DNA of 64,000 nt from Desmodesmus armatus (taxonomy: Eukaryota > Chlorophyta > Chlorophyceae > Sphaeropleales > Scenedesmaceae): contig VIIQ02000098.1 of assembly GCA_007449985.2 (NCBI GenBank), positions 186,001-250,000 of the forward strand, read 5' to 3'. A program made the translations under genes and the position numbers. The notes below the pieces were generated by a model, which ran no database searches, was not told the DNA's origin, and saw only the letters and a list, made by a program, of their open reading frames with translations. Position 1 is the first letter of the stretch. Each line of letters starts with the position of its first letter. Shown here piece by piece: positions 44,601-56,600 of this stretch.

Positions 44601-47600
44601 CTGTTCAACACGTTGGGACATGGTACACAACGGGATGCATTATGCATCATGCGCGCAGGTTGATATGGCAATCGATGAACTGCATTGTCCATGGCAAGCA
44701 GTGAACAACGCAGCCCATCTTGCAGGGCCGTTGCGGAGGTGCAGCTGCAGCGTGTTGGCCATGACGGACGTTCTTGGTGCCCACCTGTGATGCATCACGT
44801 GCTGCCGCCTCCATTGCTCCATGCGCTGCTTCCGCCTGATCATGCGCAGCAGCCAGCTCAGCCTGCAGGGCTGCCATGCGCTGGCCTGCTGCTGCTTGCG
44901 CCTCCGACATCCTGGACAGCTCAGACTCTGCAAGCTGCAACTGCCGCTGCAGCTGCGAGACCTGCGAGCAGGAGTGCGGCGCGTGCGTGGGCAAGCTTGA
45001 AGGTATGCTGCCTGCTGCAGCCTTTGTGGCACATGCTTTCCCCTGCTGCAGACGTCACTGGATGTGTCCCACACACTACACAGGGGCAGGAAGCAGCATC
45101 GGGGTCTCTTGTTTTCAGCTGATTGGCCGTGTGCCCTCACCTTGCTATGAGCGCCGTTGAGCTCCGCTTCCAGTGCTGCCAGCCTGACCTGGTTGGCTTC
45201 CAGGGCAGTGTCCTTGCTGGCCAGCTGGCTCTCAAGGACCTGGAGCCGGCCTGCTGAGTGCGCCTGGACAGCAGCCAGCTCAGCTGCACCAGAGGAGGCC
45301 TGCAACAACAGCAAGCACACGCTCACACACTGCTAGGACTGGCATCCAGGCGCAGGTATGGCGCAGACTGTTCATACTGCAGGACGATGTCAGGATGGCA
45401 GATGCGATGCAAGCCAGCCAATCGTACCTGTGCAGTGCTGTCCGCCAGCTGCTGCTGGAGTGCTGTTGCTTCCTGCTTGGCCGCCTCCAGCTGTGCTGCT
45501 GCCTGTCCCAGCTGGAAGTTGAGCTCCTCGATTTTGAGGTCCTTCAGCTTGCCTGACTCCTTCCAGGCAGACACCATCTGCAGGGACCAGCAGCAACAGG
45601 TGAGCAGTGTTGGCATCAGCAACTTTACAGTTGCTGTGCTTGCCAAAGCTGCCCCATCTGGGCTCCAGCACTGGAAGTTCCTGGGGTCAGCACGGTTGCC
45701 TGACTCCTGGTGGGCACACAGGTGTGCTGGGGTGTCCAGCACGCAGCAAAATCTGGACCGGCAGCATCATAATGGCACTGGTGAGGCTGGCTCTCTGATG
45801 CATGGCAAGCACCCCCTCCCCTGGGCCACCTAACCCACTCAGAGTAGAGGTGGTGAGGTCGTTGCTGCCCTCGACACAGAGCCTAGCGTCTGTCACCCCA
45901 CACACCTGTCCAACTGCCAGCGGGTTGTTCAGCCCGTTCTTGCTTGTTTGCCTGCTGAGGCCCTTGATGGAGCCACCACGTGTGGTCGGAGTGCTGCTAC
46001 CGGTCTGCACCCCCAGCCCACTGACAGCATCCTCATCACCCAAGGCATCTGCGCATGCCGCAAAACACAGACGTGCCGTGATGGTGGAGGCAAAAGCACA
46101 ACCTGATGACTGCTGCCATCCCAACAGCAGCATGGTAATGAAGCCTTGCGGGGCAACTGCTCACTGCGCTGCTGGATCCTGAGTGATGGGGTGTATCACA
46201 TTGTTGGTAAGGATGCGCAAGGATGCATCGGGCATGGCCAGCGCACTCAGCACTGCGGCCCACCTGCTGCACCAACCATGCCCCTGAGCTGCTGTATCAG
46301 CTTGTCTTTGGCCGCCACTGACGCCTGTGCTGCAGCAAGCTGGCCGGCCAGCTCAGCCGCCTCCTCACGCAGAGCAGAGAGCAGGTGCCCGCTGTCTGCC
46401 AGCTGCTGTGTCAGCGTTGCATTGGCCTGGAGGCAAAGTCAGTTGCATGTGCAGGACAGCAAGGGCTTGCTCAGATGCTAGCCATGTCCATCACTGCAAG
46501 CAGTGCACACATCGCGCACGTGCTGGTTCTGGCAAAGCACTTGCACCTGTGAACGTGCAGAGGTGTCACCGGCATGCTTGGGGACTTGTTCGGCAGCGAC
46601 ACACCTTTGCAAGCTCGACTCTCTTGGCATTTGCTGCATTCAGCTGGCCGTTGAGGTGCTCAAGCTCCTGCTGCTGTGCCCCTAGCCGCCCAGCCAGTGC
46701 TGCCAGGTCTGCATTTTCCAATGCCTGCAGCCCCTGCTCAGTTGCATCACCCTCGGCGCCAACAGGGCCATGTGCTGAGCTCGAGCTGCTGTTCAGCAGC
46801 AGCTTCTTGCTGGTCTGGCGCCTGAACGCCTCCCGCTGGTTGTGGACCTGAGCACAGACAAACAAAATTGACAGACACCTGATGTGCTGAGCAGGGGCCG
46901 ACACTCCTGAAGACAGCTGTGTGCCTCACTCATTGGTGTTGGTTGAAGAATGGGATATCAGACGACTGCTAACTGTACAGTGTGCAGGAGTTGCAGCATG
47001 CGCTGTCCATGCCACTTTTGAGGCGGCAATGGCAGCAGTGTGCATAAAACTGGCCTGGCTGAAATGTCCAGTAACACGGCACAAAAACCCGGATGTACCT
47101 GCATCATGCTGCCCAGGGCTTCCGCATGTGCACGGGCCTCTGCAGCTTCTGCTGTTGCAGCAGCAGTCTCGTACTGTGCAGCTTGCAGAGCGGCCTGCAA
47201 TCACAGCACACATGTGTGCTACGTCACGGATGAACAACACTGGCTGCTGCGCCTCATGTCACCTTTGGCATCTTTTTGGACAATTGGAGCTTTTGAAGTA
47301 CAAGAGCAACACTTGTCAATGCCGCAGCGCCCTACCCTTCGTGAGGATGCAACACCCACCCACCTTGTATGCCTCCAGCTCCGCACGCATTGCTGCCAAC
47401 TCAGCAGCTGACATGCCATCGTCTAGCAGCATGCTGCTGGACCCCAAACCCCTTGGAGCCACAGCTTGCAGCTGCTGGCTTGCTTGATCTGCGGTTCAAT
47501 CGCATGCCCAGGCAACAACAGTGTGGGTGACATCTGCAGTTCAAGCCCATGCCTAGGAGCAACAGCAGCGTGGGTGACATCTGCACTGACACTGCCCATA

Positions 47601-50600
47601 CCACAAAGTGATGTTGCGGAGTTAGGCGCCACATGACTCACCAGTGTGCCTTACAGCAAGCACTAAACACACCAATCGCCCAAGGCCACTCTAAGGACTT
47701 CCTGCTTCATGACACATCACTGACAGTAAGCTTCGGCTGGGTTGCTGTAACTGCAGCTGTGAGCAGCCTGAAGGCTATCATACGTGAGCACAAGTATGAT
47801 CTGTACACGCACTCGCATCCTCGTTGCAGCTGCGGATGTGGTCAAACTCGGGTTTCGGACCTGTCAACTCGCAGCTCAAGACTGATCCAGCTCGACTGTT
47901 GCACCTCGAGAGGGACTCCACCTGACCACGCAGCTGGCACACCTGCACAGCAACGAATGCATCCACACATCGCCAGAGCATGGCAGAGCACAGCTGATGC
48001 CTTCCTGCACGTGCACATTGCACAGTGTTGCACATGTGTTGCTAGATCACTTCAATGAACGGATACTATAGCTGGTGCCGAAGCTTTGTGCTGCAAGCAC
48101 ATTCTGTATGTAGCTACCCGCACACTGGCAACCCCACCCGCACATTGGCAACCCCTCCGCACCTGTGCCTGCTGGACTGCCTCCCGCTGTTGCCCCCTGG
48201 CCTTGAGCTGCTTGAGCTTCTGGTGGGTAGCAGCCAGCTTCTGTACGAGGTCCTTGTTCTCAGCAGCAAGCTTGGCCTCGCGGCTGGCGGCAGCAGCACC
48301 ACCGTCCGATGGTGGCCTGCCAGCTGCCTTGGCAAACGGCGAGGAAGACGATGCTGAGCTCTGCTCAGGTGGCTGCCTGCAGACATTGTGACGGCAGCCG
48401 GCATTTATCACTTGAAAGCGTTCAACACGGCAGCATCATCAGGCACAGATAGCAGCGATGCTAGCAGTGACTGCGAGCAGCCTGTGTAGCGTACCGTGCT
48501 AGCTGACGTCGCAGCTGGCGAGCCTCCTGTTGAGCCTCAGCTGCTGCAGCTAGCGCAGCGCGCAGCTCCTGCTGGCTCTGCTCCAGCTGCTGTGCCAGCA
48601 TATCAACGCCCGGCTGCTGTTGACCTGTGGTCACTTGGTGCTCTCCCAGCACTGACTGCTGCTGCGTGTGAAGCTGCAGCCGAGCTTGGTCCACCGCATT
48701 TGCCTGCAACTCCAGCTGCTGACGCTCCAGGACCTGACACAGCAGTAGGGCAAACACGATAGCTGTGAGTCAAACCAGCAACAAGCAGCAAAAGAATGCA
48801 GCACACTGCCAATTGGGACGCCACGCAGAGCACGTTGTTGGCGCTCAGAATGCCTTCTGCTCTTCCTGTTTTATGGCTGGGCATGTCATGGCTGCTTGTG
48901 CAGCCCCCTTGATGCCAGCGCCTGTGATTACCTTGTTGGCTTGCTCCAGCCCCAGTTTGGCATCTTGGAGCTGCTGCTCTGCGGCTGCAGCAGCCTGCTG
49001 AGCAGCTGCTGCATCTTCAAGAGCCTGCTCCAGCTGCTGCTGGAGGCTGCTGACCCTCACCTTCAGGCCTGGCAACTCAGCCAGCCCCGACCGTGAATCA
49101 GCCTGCGCCTGCGGCACAGACAGCAGTACTTATGTAGTCGTTGAGTCAACCTCACCTGTAAGTGTCACAGGCAATCATGCACAGCGCAGCACAGCACACT
49201 GCAATGCACTGGTATACATGTGCACCTGCTGGGTGCTGATGCCTGAACAAGACGAGTGCCCGCTACTGACAAACCTGCTGGAGCTGCTGTTGCAGCAGCT
49301 GGACCTGGCTGCTCCATTGCTGCTCCACAGCCTTGACCACATCACCAGCCTGCCCTGTTGTGGCATGCCGCTGCGCAGCCAGCTCCTGTAAGTGCTGCCG
49401 GCTCTCCTGCTCCAGCTGCTGCTGCAGCCGCAAGTTCACTTCCTGTAGTTCCTGCAGCTGCTGCCGCAGGTCGTCCGCTGCCGCCGTGAGCTGCCGCACA
49501 GCTGCTGAATGCTGCTCGTGCTGCTGCGCCTGCTGGTGTTGCTGCTGCTGCTGCGCAGCATCATGTGCTGCCTGCAGCTGCTGCAGTTTCTGCTTGAGGG
49601 CCTGCAGCTGCTGATCCCGAGCAAGCAGCTGCTGGCTGTGTTCGGTCACCTGCACGCCTGCTTGTGCTGCTGCTGTGTCTGCCTGTGCTGCTTTGAGCTG
49701 CAGCTGCAGGTGGTGGACTTCCTCCTGCAAGGCACTGACCCGGGCCTCTGCTTCAGCAAGCTGTTGTTGCAGGTCGTCATGTTGCCTCCGCTGTAACGGC
49801 TGCTGCTCCTGCTGCACCTCGATTGTTCCAGCAGAAGACTCACATGCACCCTCCGCTGTGCTGACAGCAGTGGGGGACGGATGCTGCTCAGCCTGTAGGC
49901 TTGCCAGCTGCTGCTGCAGCCCTGCAACTTGCTGCTGAGCCTGCAGCACACACTCTTCCTGCTGGCGCAGTTGGTGCTGCAGGTCAGCCACATCGTCCAC
50001 GCGCTGCTGGAGCTGCTCCTGCATCTCTGTGCAGTGCTTGGAGTGCTTTTCGACCTGCTGCTGCAGTGCGCCACAACCACTGCAACCAGCACTTGCTGCT
50101 GATGCACTTGACCTTGCGGCATCAGCTGGACCTTGACTGAGCACTGCTGCTGCTTGGTCCACCGGCATGCTGCCGCTGCTGACAGAGCCACTGTCTGCAG
50201 GACAGGCACCAGCGGCACCAGAGGTGCCTGATACAACAGCAGGAGGAGCAGCAGCAGCAGGCTGCCCATATGGCCCTACAGAAGACCCATGATGGAGCAC
50301 CCGTAGGAGCTTGTTCTGCTGCTCCAACTGCTGCACCTGACCCTCCAATTCCTGCACCTGCTGCTGCAGCTGCCGTGTGCAGGCAGCACTGGTGCTGGCC
50401 TCAGCGTCAGCTATAGCACTGCGTTCGCTGCTGTCCTGCTGCAGCTGCTTGGCTGTACCGAGTTCGACCTGGAGTCTGTCAGCCTTTGCTTTGGCGGCTG
50501 CAGCCTCTGCTTGTGCTTGCAACAGGCCGCCCCTTGCTTCCTGCAGCTCCCGCTGAGCATCCTGCAGCTGCTGCTTGAGTTGCGCCAGATCAGCGGCTGC

Positions 50601-53600
50601 CTGATCATCCGTCGGCACAGCTGCCTGCTGCACCTGCAGCAGCTGCTGCTGTGCTGCAAGGAGCTCCTGCTGTTCAGCAGCAGCCGTCTCCCAGAGCCCT
50701 CATGTACCGCTGCACCCACCTCTAACTGCTGTAAGGCTTGCTGCAGCTGCATAACCTTTCTGTCCAGCCCCTCCCGCTCCTGCCGCCAGGTCAACTCCAT
50801 CTCTGACAGCAGCTGCACTTCCTGGTTGCTGCTGTCCAGCTCTTCCTGTACTTCTACCAGAGCCCCCTGTAGCTGCCAAACCTCCTGCTGTGTTGCATGC
50901 GCCTGCTCGGCCGCCTGCTGCTTCAGCTGAGCCATTTCCTGCAGCTCCTGCAATGCTTGCTGCAGGCGCTGCTGCAACTCTAGCACCTGCAGCTGCTGCT
51001 GCTGATGCTCCCCCGCCAGGGCCTGCTGCAAGTTCTGTTGAGCCTCCTGCTGCTGCTGAGTTTGCATCGTATGCAGCCATGAGCGTTCAGCGCTGTGTTC
51101 AGCCAGTGCTGCAGCCAGCTGCTGCTGCAACTGCTGGACCTTCAGCTGCCCCTGCTGCTGCTCCGCCTGAAGCGCTGCATGCTGTGCAAGCAGGGCGCCA
51201 TGCTCACCTTGGTGTGTGTCGAGCTGCTGCTGCAACTGCTGGAGGTCCAGCTGCCCCTGCTGCTGCTGCTCTTGCAGCGCGGCATGCTGTGCAAGTAATG
51301 TGTCGCGTTCAACTTGGCATGTTGCCAACTGCTGCTGCAGGGGCATCACCTCTGCCTGTGCTGCAGCAAACTGCTGCTGCACTTGCTGGGCCTCCAGAAG
51401 GCTCTGCTGCTGCTTTGCCTGGATTGCGGCATGCTGTGCAAGCAGCTTGTCGTGCTCAGCTTGACTTGCTGTTAGCTGCTGCTGCAGGTGCAGCACCTCG
51501 GCCTGGGCTGCTGACAGCTGCTTAGCCATCTGGTCTGCCTGCAGCACTGCCACCTCCAGTTCACCCAGCCGGCTCTGCGTGCTGGCCAACTCAGCTTCCA
51601 GGCTACGGGCCTCCTGCAAAGGCAGCCAGTCACACATCAACACGCTGCAAGTTGCAGAGATGTGGGCAGCAAGATGTGCAGCATAGCATCACGCAGCACA
51701 CACCTTAGGCATAGCCGAACTTCATCCACAGCAGTGGGCTGGCAGTTTCCCAAGCCACAGGCACGTATGTGCATGTGCACACCAAGCATCTAGCAGCTCA
51801 CCTGCGCTGCCGCCAGCTGCTGCTGCTCCGCCTGCAGCAGGGTGCTGTTGGCAGCTGCAGGGCCCGTACGCAGCTGCTCCCGCAGCTCGTCCCGCTCCCT
51901 CAGTGCCTCAGACAAAGCTGCCCTAAGCTCCTGAATACGCTGCTGCTTGGCATCTGCGTCTGCCGCACTGCTGCCTGCGCCACCGCTGCTGGGGTTGCCT
52001 GAGCTGGGCTGCCCAGGCGCGCCTGTCGGAAGCTGGGCTGCAGCTGACATAAGTGCTGCCACAACCTCATGCATCCGTTTGACCTTGGGGTCTTCAACGG
52101 CTGCCGCTGCAGCACCAGGCACAGCAGCCAAAGCAGACGCTGCAGTCTGCACTGGCAGCCCCCCTGCAGCAGCCGGGTGTGGCTGCAAGGCACCAATAGC
52201 TGACATCCCCTGAGGCCCGCGCCCTGCCTCGACCAACGCTGCAGCAAGCGCTGCGCGCAGCTCCTGAATGCGCTGAGCCTTTGGATCCATAGCTGCATCA
52301 GGTGCAGGCGATGCAGCGAGCTGCCTCTGCACCACTGCTGCAAGGTCTGTGCACAAGCCTGCAGGCCCTTCAGCCAGCTGCACACTGTTGGCATGCGGCT
52401 CAGGGGTTGCCAGAGGGACCAGCAGTGCCTGTGCTTGCTGAGTGATGGCTGCTGCTGCAAGCTGCCCCTGTGCAGCTTCAGCAATGGCAGTCTGCTGCAA
52501 GAGCCTTGCCTGCAATCCAGTGGCTGCTGTTTCTGCGTCAGCACGGCCCTCTGCTTCCAGCTGCAGCTGCAGCTGGCATGACTGCAGCTGAGCTGTCAGT
52601 TGGTGCACCTGCAAGCGCAGCAGTGTGCAGCACACACATCAAGGGCTCAGCGGTGTGCAGAAGTCACAGCACTAGCACTGCATCGCTGCACTGCTGCTGA
52701 TTTTGAAGCACTGCTGGCTGAAACCAGCCAGGTAGGGCTGCTGCAAGTCTAGGCTGGGGCCTACATTACCAGCTTCCCACTATTCAGTACATAGTGGCCA
52801 CGGGCGGGGTTGGCTGGACACTGTGTTGCAGCATCTGCTAGGTGACATCAGCTTGTGTCCAGATGTTGTGGCAAGGTATGTCTGGTGTGGTAGCCTGTGT
52901 TGGTGCAACCCTCAAGTGCAGTGCTGCCTCACCTCTGCCTCCAGCCGCCGACCCTCCTGCAGCAGCCGCGTGCTTGTCAGCCTGCTGCTGCTGAGTGCCT
53001 CCTCAGCTTCCGCCAGCTGCACCAGCAGCTGCTGCTGTGCTGCCTGGGACACACTGCTGCGCTCGCGTAGCTGGTCCGCCTCCTTCTTAGCAGACGAAGC
53101 CTGGCCCTCAGCCGTGGTCCTGTAGCCTTGGACAGCCTGTGATGCAAAACAGGCCAGCACATGTGTCTTCTGCAGTCACAATATGTGCCTGGAAAGCCCG
53201 TTTGTACAGTATTGCTGCCACATGGATGTCGCCCTGCCAGTTTGAGCATGGCTATCTTTGCGGGCCGTCTGGCTTCCATCCACACAGTACTGTGCACTGC
53301 ATGTAAAGGCAGCGTACGCAAGATCGCAGACTGCTGAGATATACCTGCACCAGCGGACACACTTACAGGCACGTGCCATGAGGGCCACCCCACCTTGAGT
53401 TTCTCCTGCAGCTTGGCCAACTCCTGGGTCGTGCTGGCCACCTTATCTTGCAGCTTCTTCCGTTCAAGCCCCAAGCCACTGCAGCGCTCCTCAAGCCTTG
53501 GAACTAGGCCCTCTGCCCTACCCAGCCTGCCCTCCAGCTCAGCCCGTGCTGCCTCTGTCGTTGAAAGCTTGGCGGCAGCAGCATCCCGCTCCTGCTGCAG

Positions 53601-56600
53601 CTTTTTGATCCTGCTGCTGCCCTGCTCCAGCTGCTGTGCTTGCAGACACAGCCGCTGGTGCTGCTGCCTGTAGGCTGCTTTGAGAGACAGCAACTGGGCA
53701 AAGGCCTGGCGCCGGCGGTTGCGTGCCACTTTGAGGTAGCAGGTAGCCAGCTGTACCTGCCGCGCCCTGTACATCACAAGACACGCAAGTAATTTGACAG
53801 TCATCAGCGCTGCATACCTGTAAGTGACCAGACACGTGCAGCAATTGCGCACTTGGTGACGCGGCAGCTGTGCTGCTGCAACGTCATAGCCTGGCTGTGT
53901 GCTGTCGGTCGCCCCCATCAACTAACCTTTTCTTGGCAGTGACCGCCAGCTGCAGGTTCTGGGCTTGCAGGGCATTAATCCGCTCAAGATTCTGTGCTGC
54001 CTCCTGCTGCGACTGCTGTAGCTGCCGCAGCTGCTGCACCTGTGCCGCCTCCAGATCCTGACCGTGCTGCTGGAGCTGCTGCTTCAGCTTCAGCTGCGTC
54101 TCCAGCCGCTGTTGCACCTCGGTGAGCGCTTCCTGCAGCTGCTGGGCCTCCTGCTGTGTTGCTTGCAGCTGCTGTGCTGCATCCTGCTTTAGCTGGGCCA
54201 TCTCTGCTGATGTATGGTTGAGGGCTGCTGCTGCAGCCTGCTTGCAGTCGGTGAGCGCCCTCTCGGCTGCTGACCGCGCGTCATCGGCTTGCTGCCTGGC
54301 TGCCTGCAGCTGAGAGGTGAGGCCACACTGGTCATGTTTGGCACTGGACAGGGCCTACAGCAGCCAGCACAACACAGCACAACTTGCAGTCAGCCTCAGC
54401 GTTGCATGGAAGGTGGGTTGCAGTATCATGTATTGACCTCAGGCAGGTTGCATCCATCCTAGCAGCTGTCGCACTTCCCCAATAATTTCAGGAGTCTCCT
54501 GGATGCCCAGCTTGCCCATGTTGTGCAGGTGAACACTGCCACTCACAGCGTGAATAAGTGCTAGGGTGAGACCCACAGATTTCTAACCCTGTAAGTGGGC
54601 CCCTGCTTCCACGCTGCAAGGCTGTTACACCTGCGGGTGGGCCTGTCAGTAGCACAGCACCACACCCACCTCCTGCAGCTGCATTTTGACAGCATCGGCC
54701 TCCCTTTCTGCCACTGCAAGCTGCTCCTGCAGGCTGCTGAGTTGTCCCTGCAGCTCCTGCTGCCCTGCTGCCGCCTGCTGCAGCCGCTCCTTCAGTCCCT
54801 CCACCTGTCGCCCCAGCACTGCCGTCTGGTCACACTCGGCCGCGCTGGACAGCACAGCAGCGGCGACCGCACTGTGCAGCACCGACAGGCTGTTGCTGAG
54901 CTGCTGCTTGGCTGCATTCACACCAGCCGGCGGGGCGTTGAGCAGGGACTGCTGGTGACTTGTGGCACGCATCTCCAGGGGGCTGGCAGGTCTGTGCTGC
55001 TTGGAAAGGCTCGCTGCAGCTTCTGCCACAGAGCCCGCTGCTCCAGAGACTGCACCCACAAGCTCGTCTATGGTCCCTTTGACGGCAACCTGCAGCACAC
55101 CGGCAACAGCTCAGTGCAGGATGCTAACACAGCATCACACCCAACCCTGGTATATGTCTTCAATCTAGCACAAGCTCATCACCAACAACAAATGCGCGTA
55201 CCAACATGGATTGCAAGATGGCCAGGCACGTGTTGGATTCTGTCCAAGTGGGTGCTCTGTTGGTTGTAACATCTGCCTCATATACAGACAAGCTCTGAGC
55301 ACACCTGCTGCTCAAGATGCATATGTTGCTGGGTCAAAGCCACCCTGGCCATCAGGCGCGGCAACCGCAGCATCACAGGCACACATGGGCTCAGGCCTGC
55401 CGCAGGCTCCTCTAGCCTTGGCAGCACAGCCAGCTCATGCACAATCTGCAGATACAGCTGCTGCACACGCGACAGCTGCCACTGTGGCAGCTGCTGCCAG
55501 TCCTGCTGCTGCCGGGGCTGTTGCTGCTGCTGCTGCTGCTCGTGCTGCTCGTGCTCTTTGTGGGCATCTGCCAGTGACTGTGCTGCAAGCTGCAGCTGCA
55601 GCATGATGCTGCGTAGGCTGTCATGAGAGGAGTCTGCTGCTGCCCTTGAGGCAGCTGCTGCTGTAAGCGCCTCGGCCAGCTGCTGCTTGGCTATGCGGCA
55701 TTCCGACTCCAGCTGCTGCCGAGCTAGCTGCAGCTCCTGTTGCTCCTGGGGGCCATGATATTAGCCGGCAGACAGTATGGCAGTGACAAGGTCAGTTGGC
55801 CCTGCTGGCAGTGAGCGGAAGGTAGGCACTTGTCCAATGTGTGCGTCCACAACTTGCCAGGCACCATTGTGAGCACGCAACTTCAGAGACTACGAGAGAG
55901 GGCTGTCCTGTCAACAAGCATAGAAGAAGGCAGTACATCTGTATGTTTGCTTCTTTGCGCACCTGCTCCATCTGCTGCTGCTGGGCTTGCCACGTCTTCT
56001 GCACAGACAGCAGCTCCGTTCCAAGGCTTGCTTGCTGCACCTGCAGGCAGGCCAGCAGCACACACGCGCACATGCCGCCCAACACAGCTCAGGCACAACC
56101 TTGATGCTTGCTCTTCTGGAAGATGCCCAGCAGCGCTGTTAGCAGCGGATTTGCCGGCACAACTGAAACAGCACTAAGCCACACTCCACCATAGCTGAGC
56201 TGGCAAGTGGTCCTACAGGCATATGTGTTGAGGACCTCTTCATGCAGGTATGTCACAGTGGCAGTAACCCCTTCAAACACTACATCTGTGACTGCCCTAG
56301 TGAATGCAAGGCTAGTTGCATGTCATGTGTCAACACACCTCCTTTGACTCCATGACCTCAGCCAAGGCCGCCCTGAGCTCCTTGATGCGCTCATCCTTTG
56401 CCCCTGCAGTAACCTCACTGGCAGACAGCTGCTGCCGCAGTGCCTCTGCATCTGCCCGTGCCACCTGCAGCTGCTGCTCAGCTAGCAACAGCTGCTGTTT
56501 GGCCTCCAGCAGCTGCTGCTGGGCTACATCTGCGTCCGCCTGTGTGGCACGTGCCTGTTGGAGCTCCTCCTCACAGGCCTCCAGCTCCTGCTGATATGAC

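Noticed and set aside
46264..46277. Exon 24 donor at 46276 (GTTGGT)
   Set aside because: It leaves exon 25 out of frame; the downstream GTGGGC donor restores the correct phase.
47364..47474. Direct joining of exon 19 of the giant gene to a shorter exon 21 starting at 47474
   Set aside because: Also in phase, but the model with the extra exon 47942-47861 uses stronger acceptors and adds heptad-like sequence (QLRGQVESL). The shorter form remains possible as an isoform.
49263..51525. Plus-strand Cys-rich and Ala-rich frames across 49-52 kb
   Set aside because: Antisense and shifted readings of CAG/CTG coiled-coil exons; they lack splice logic and change frame freely.
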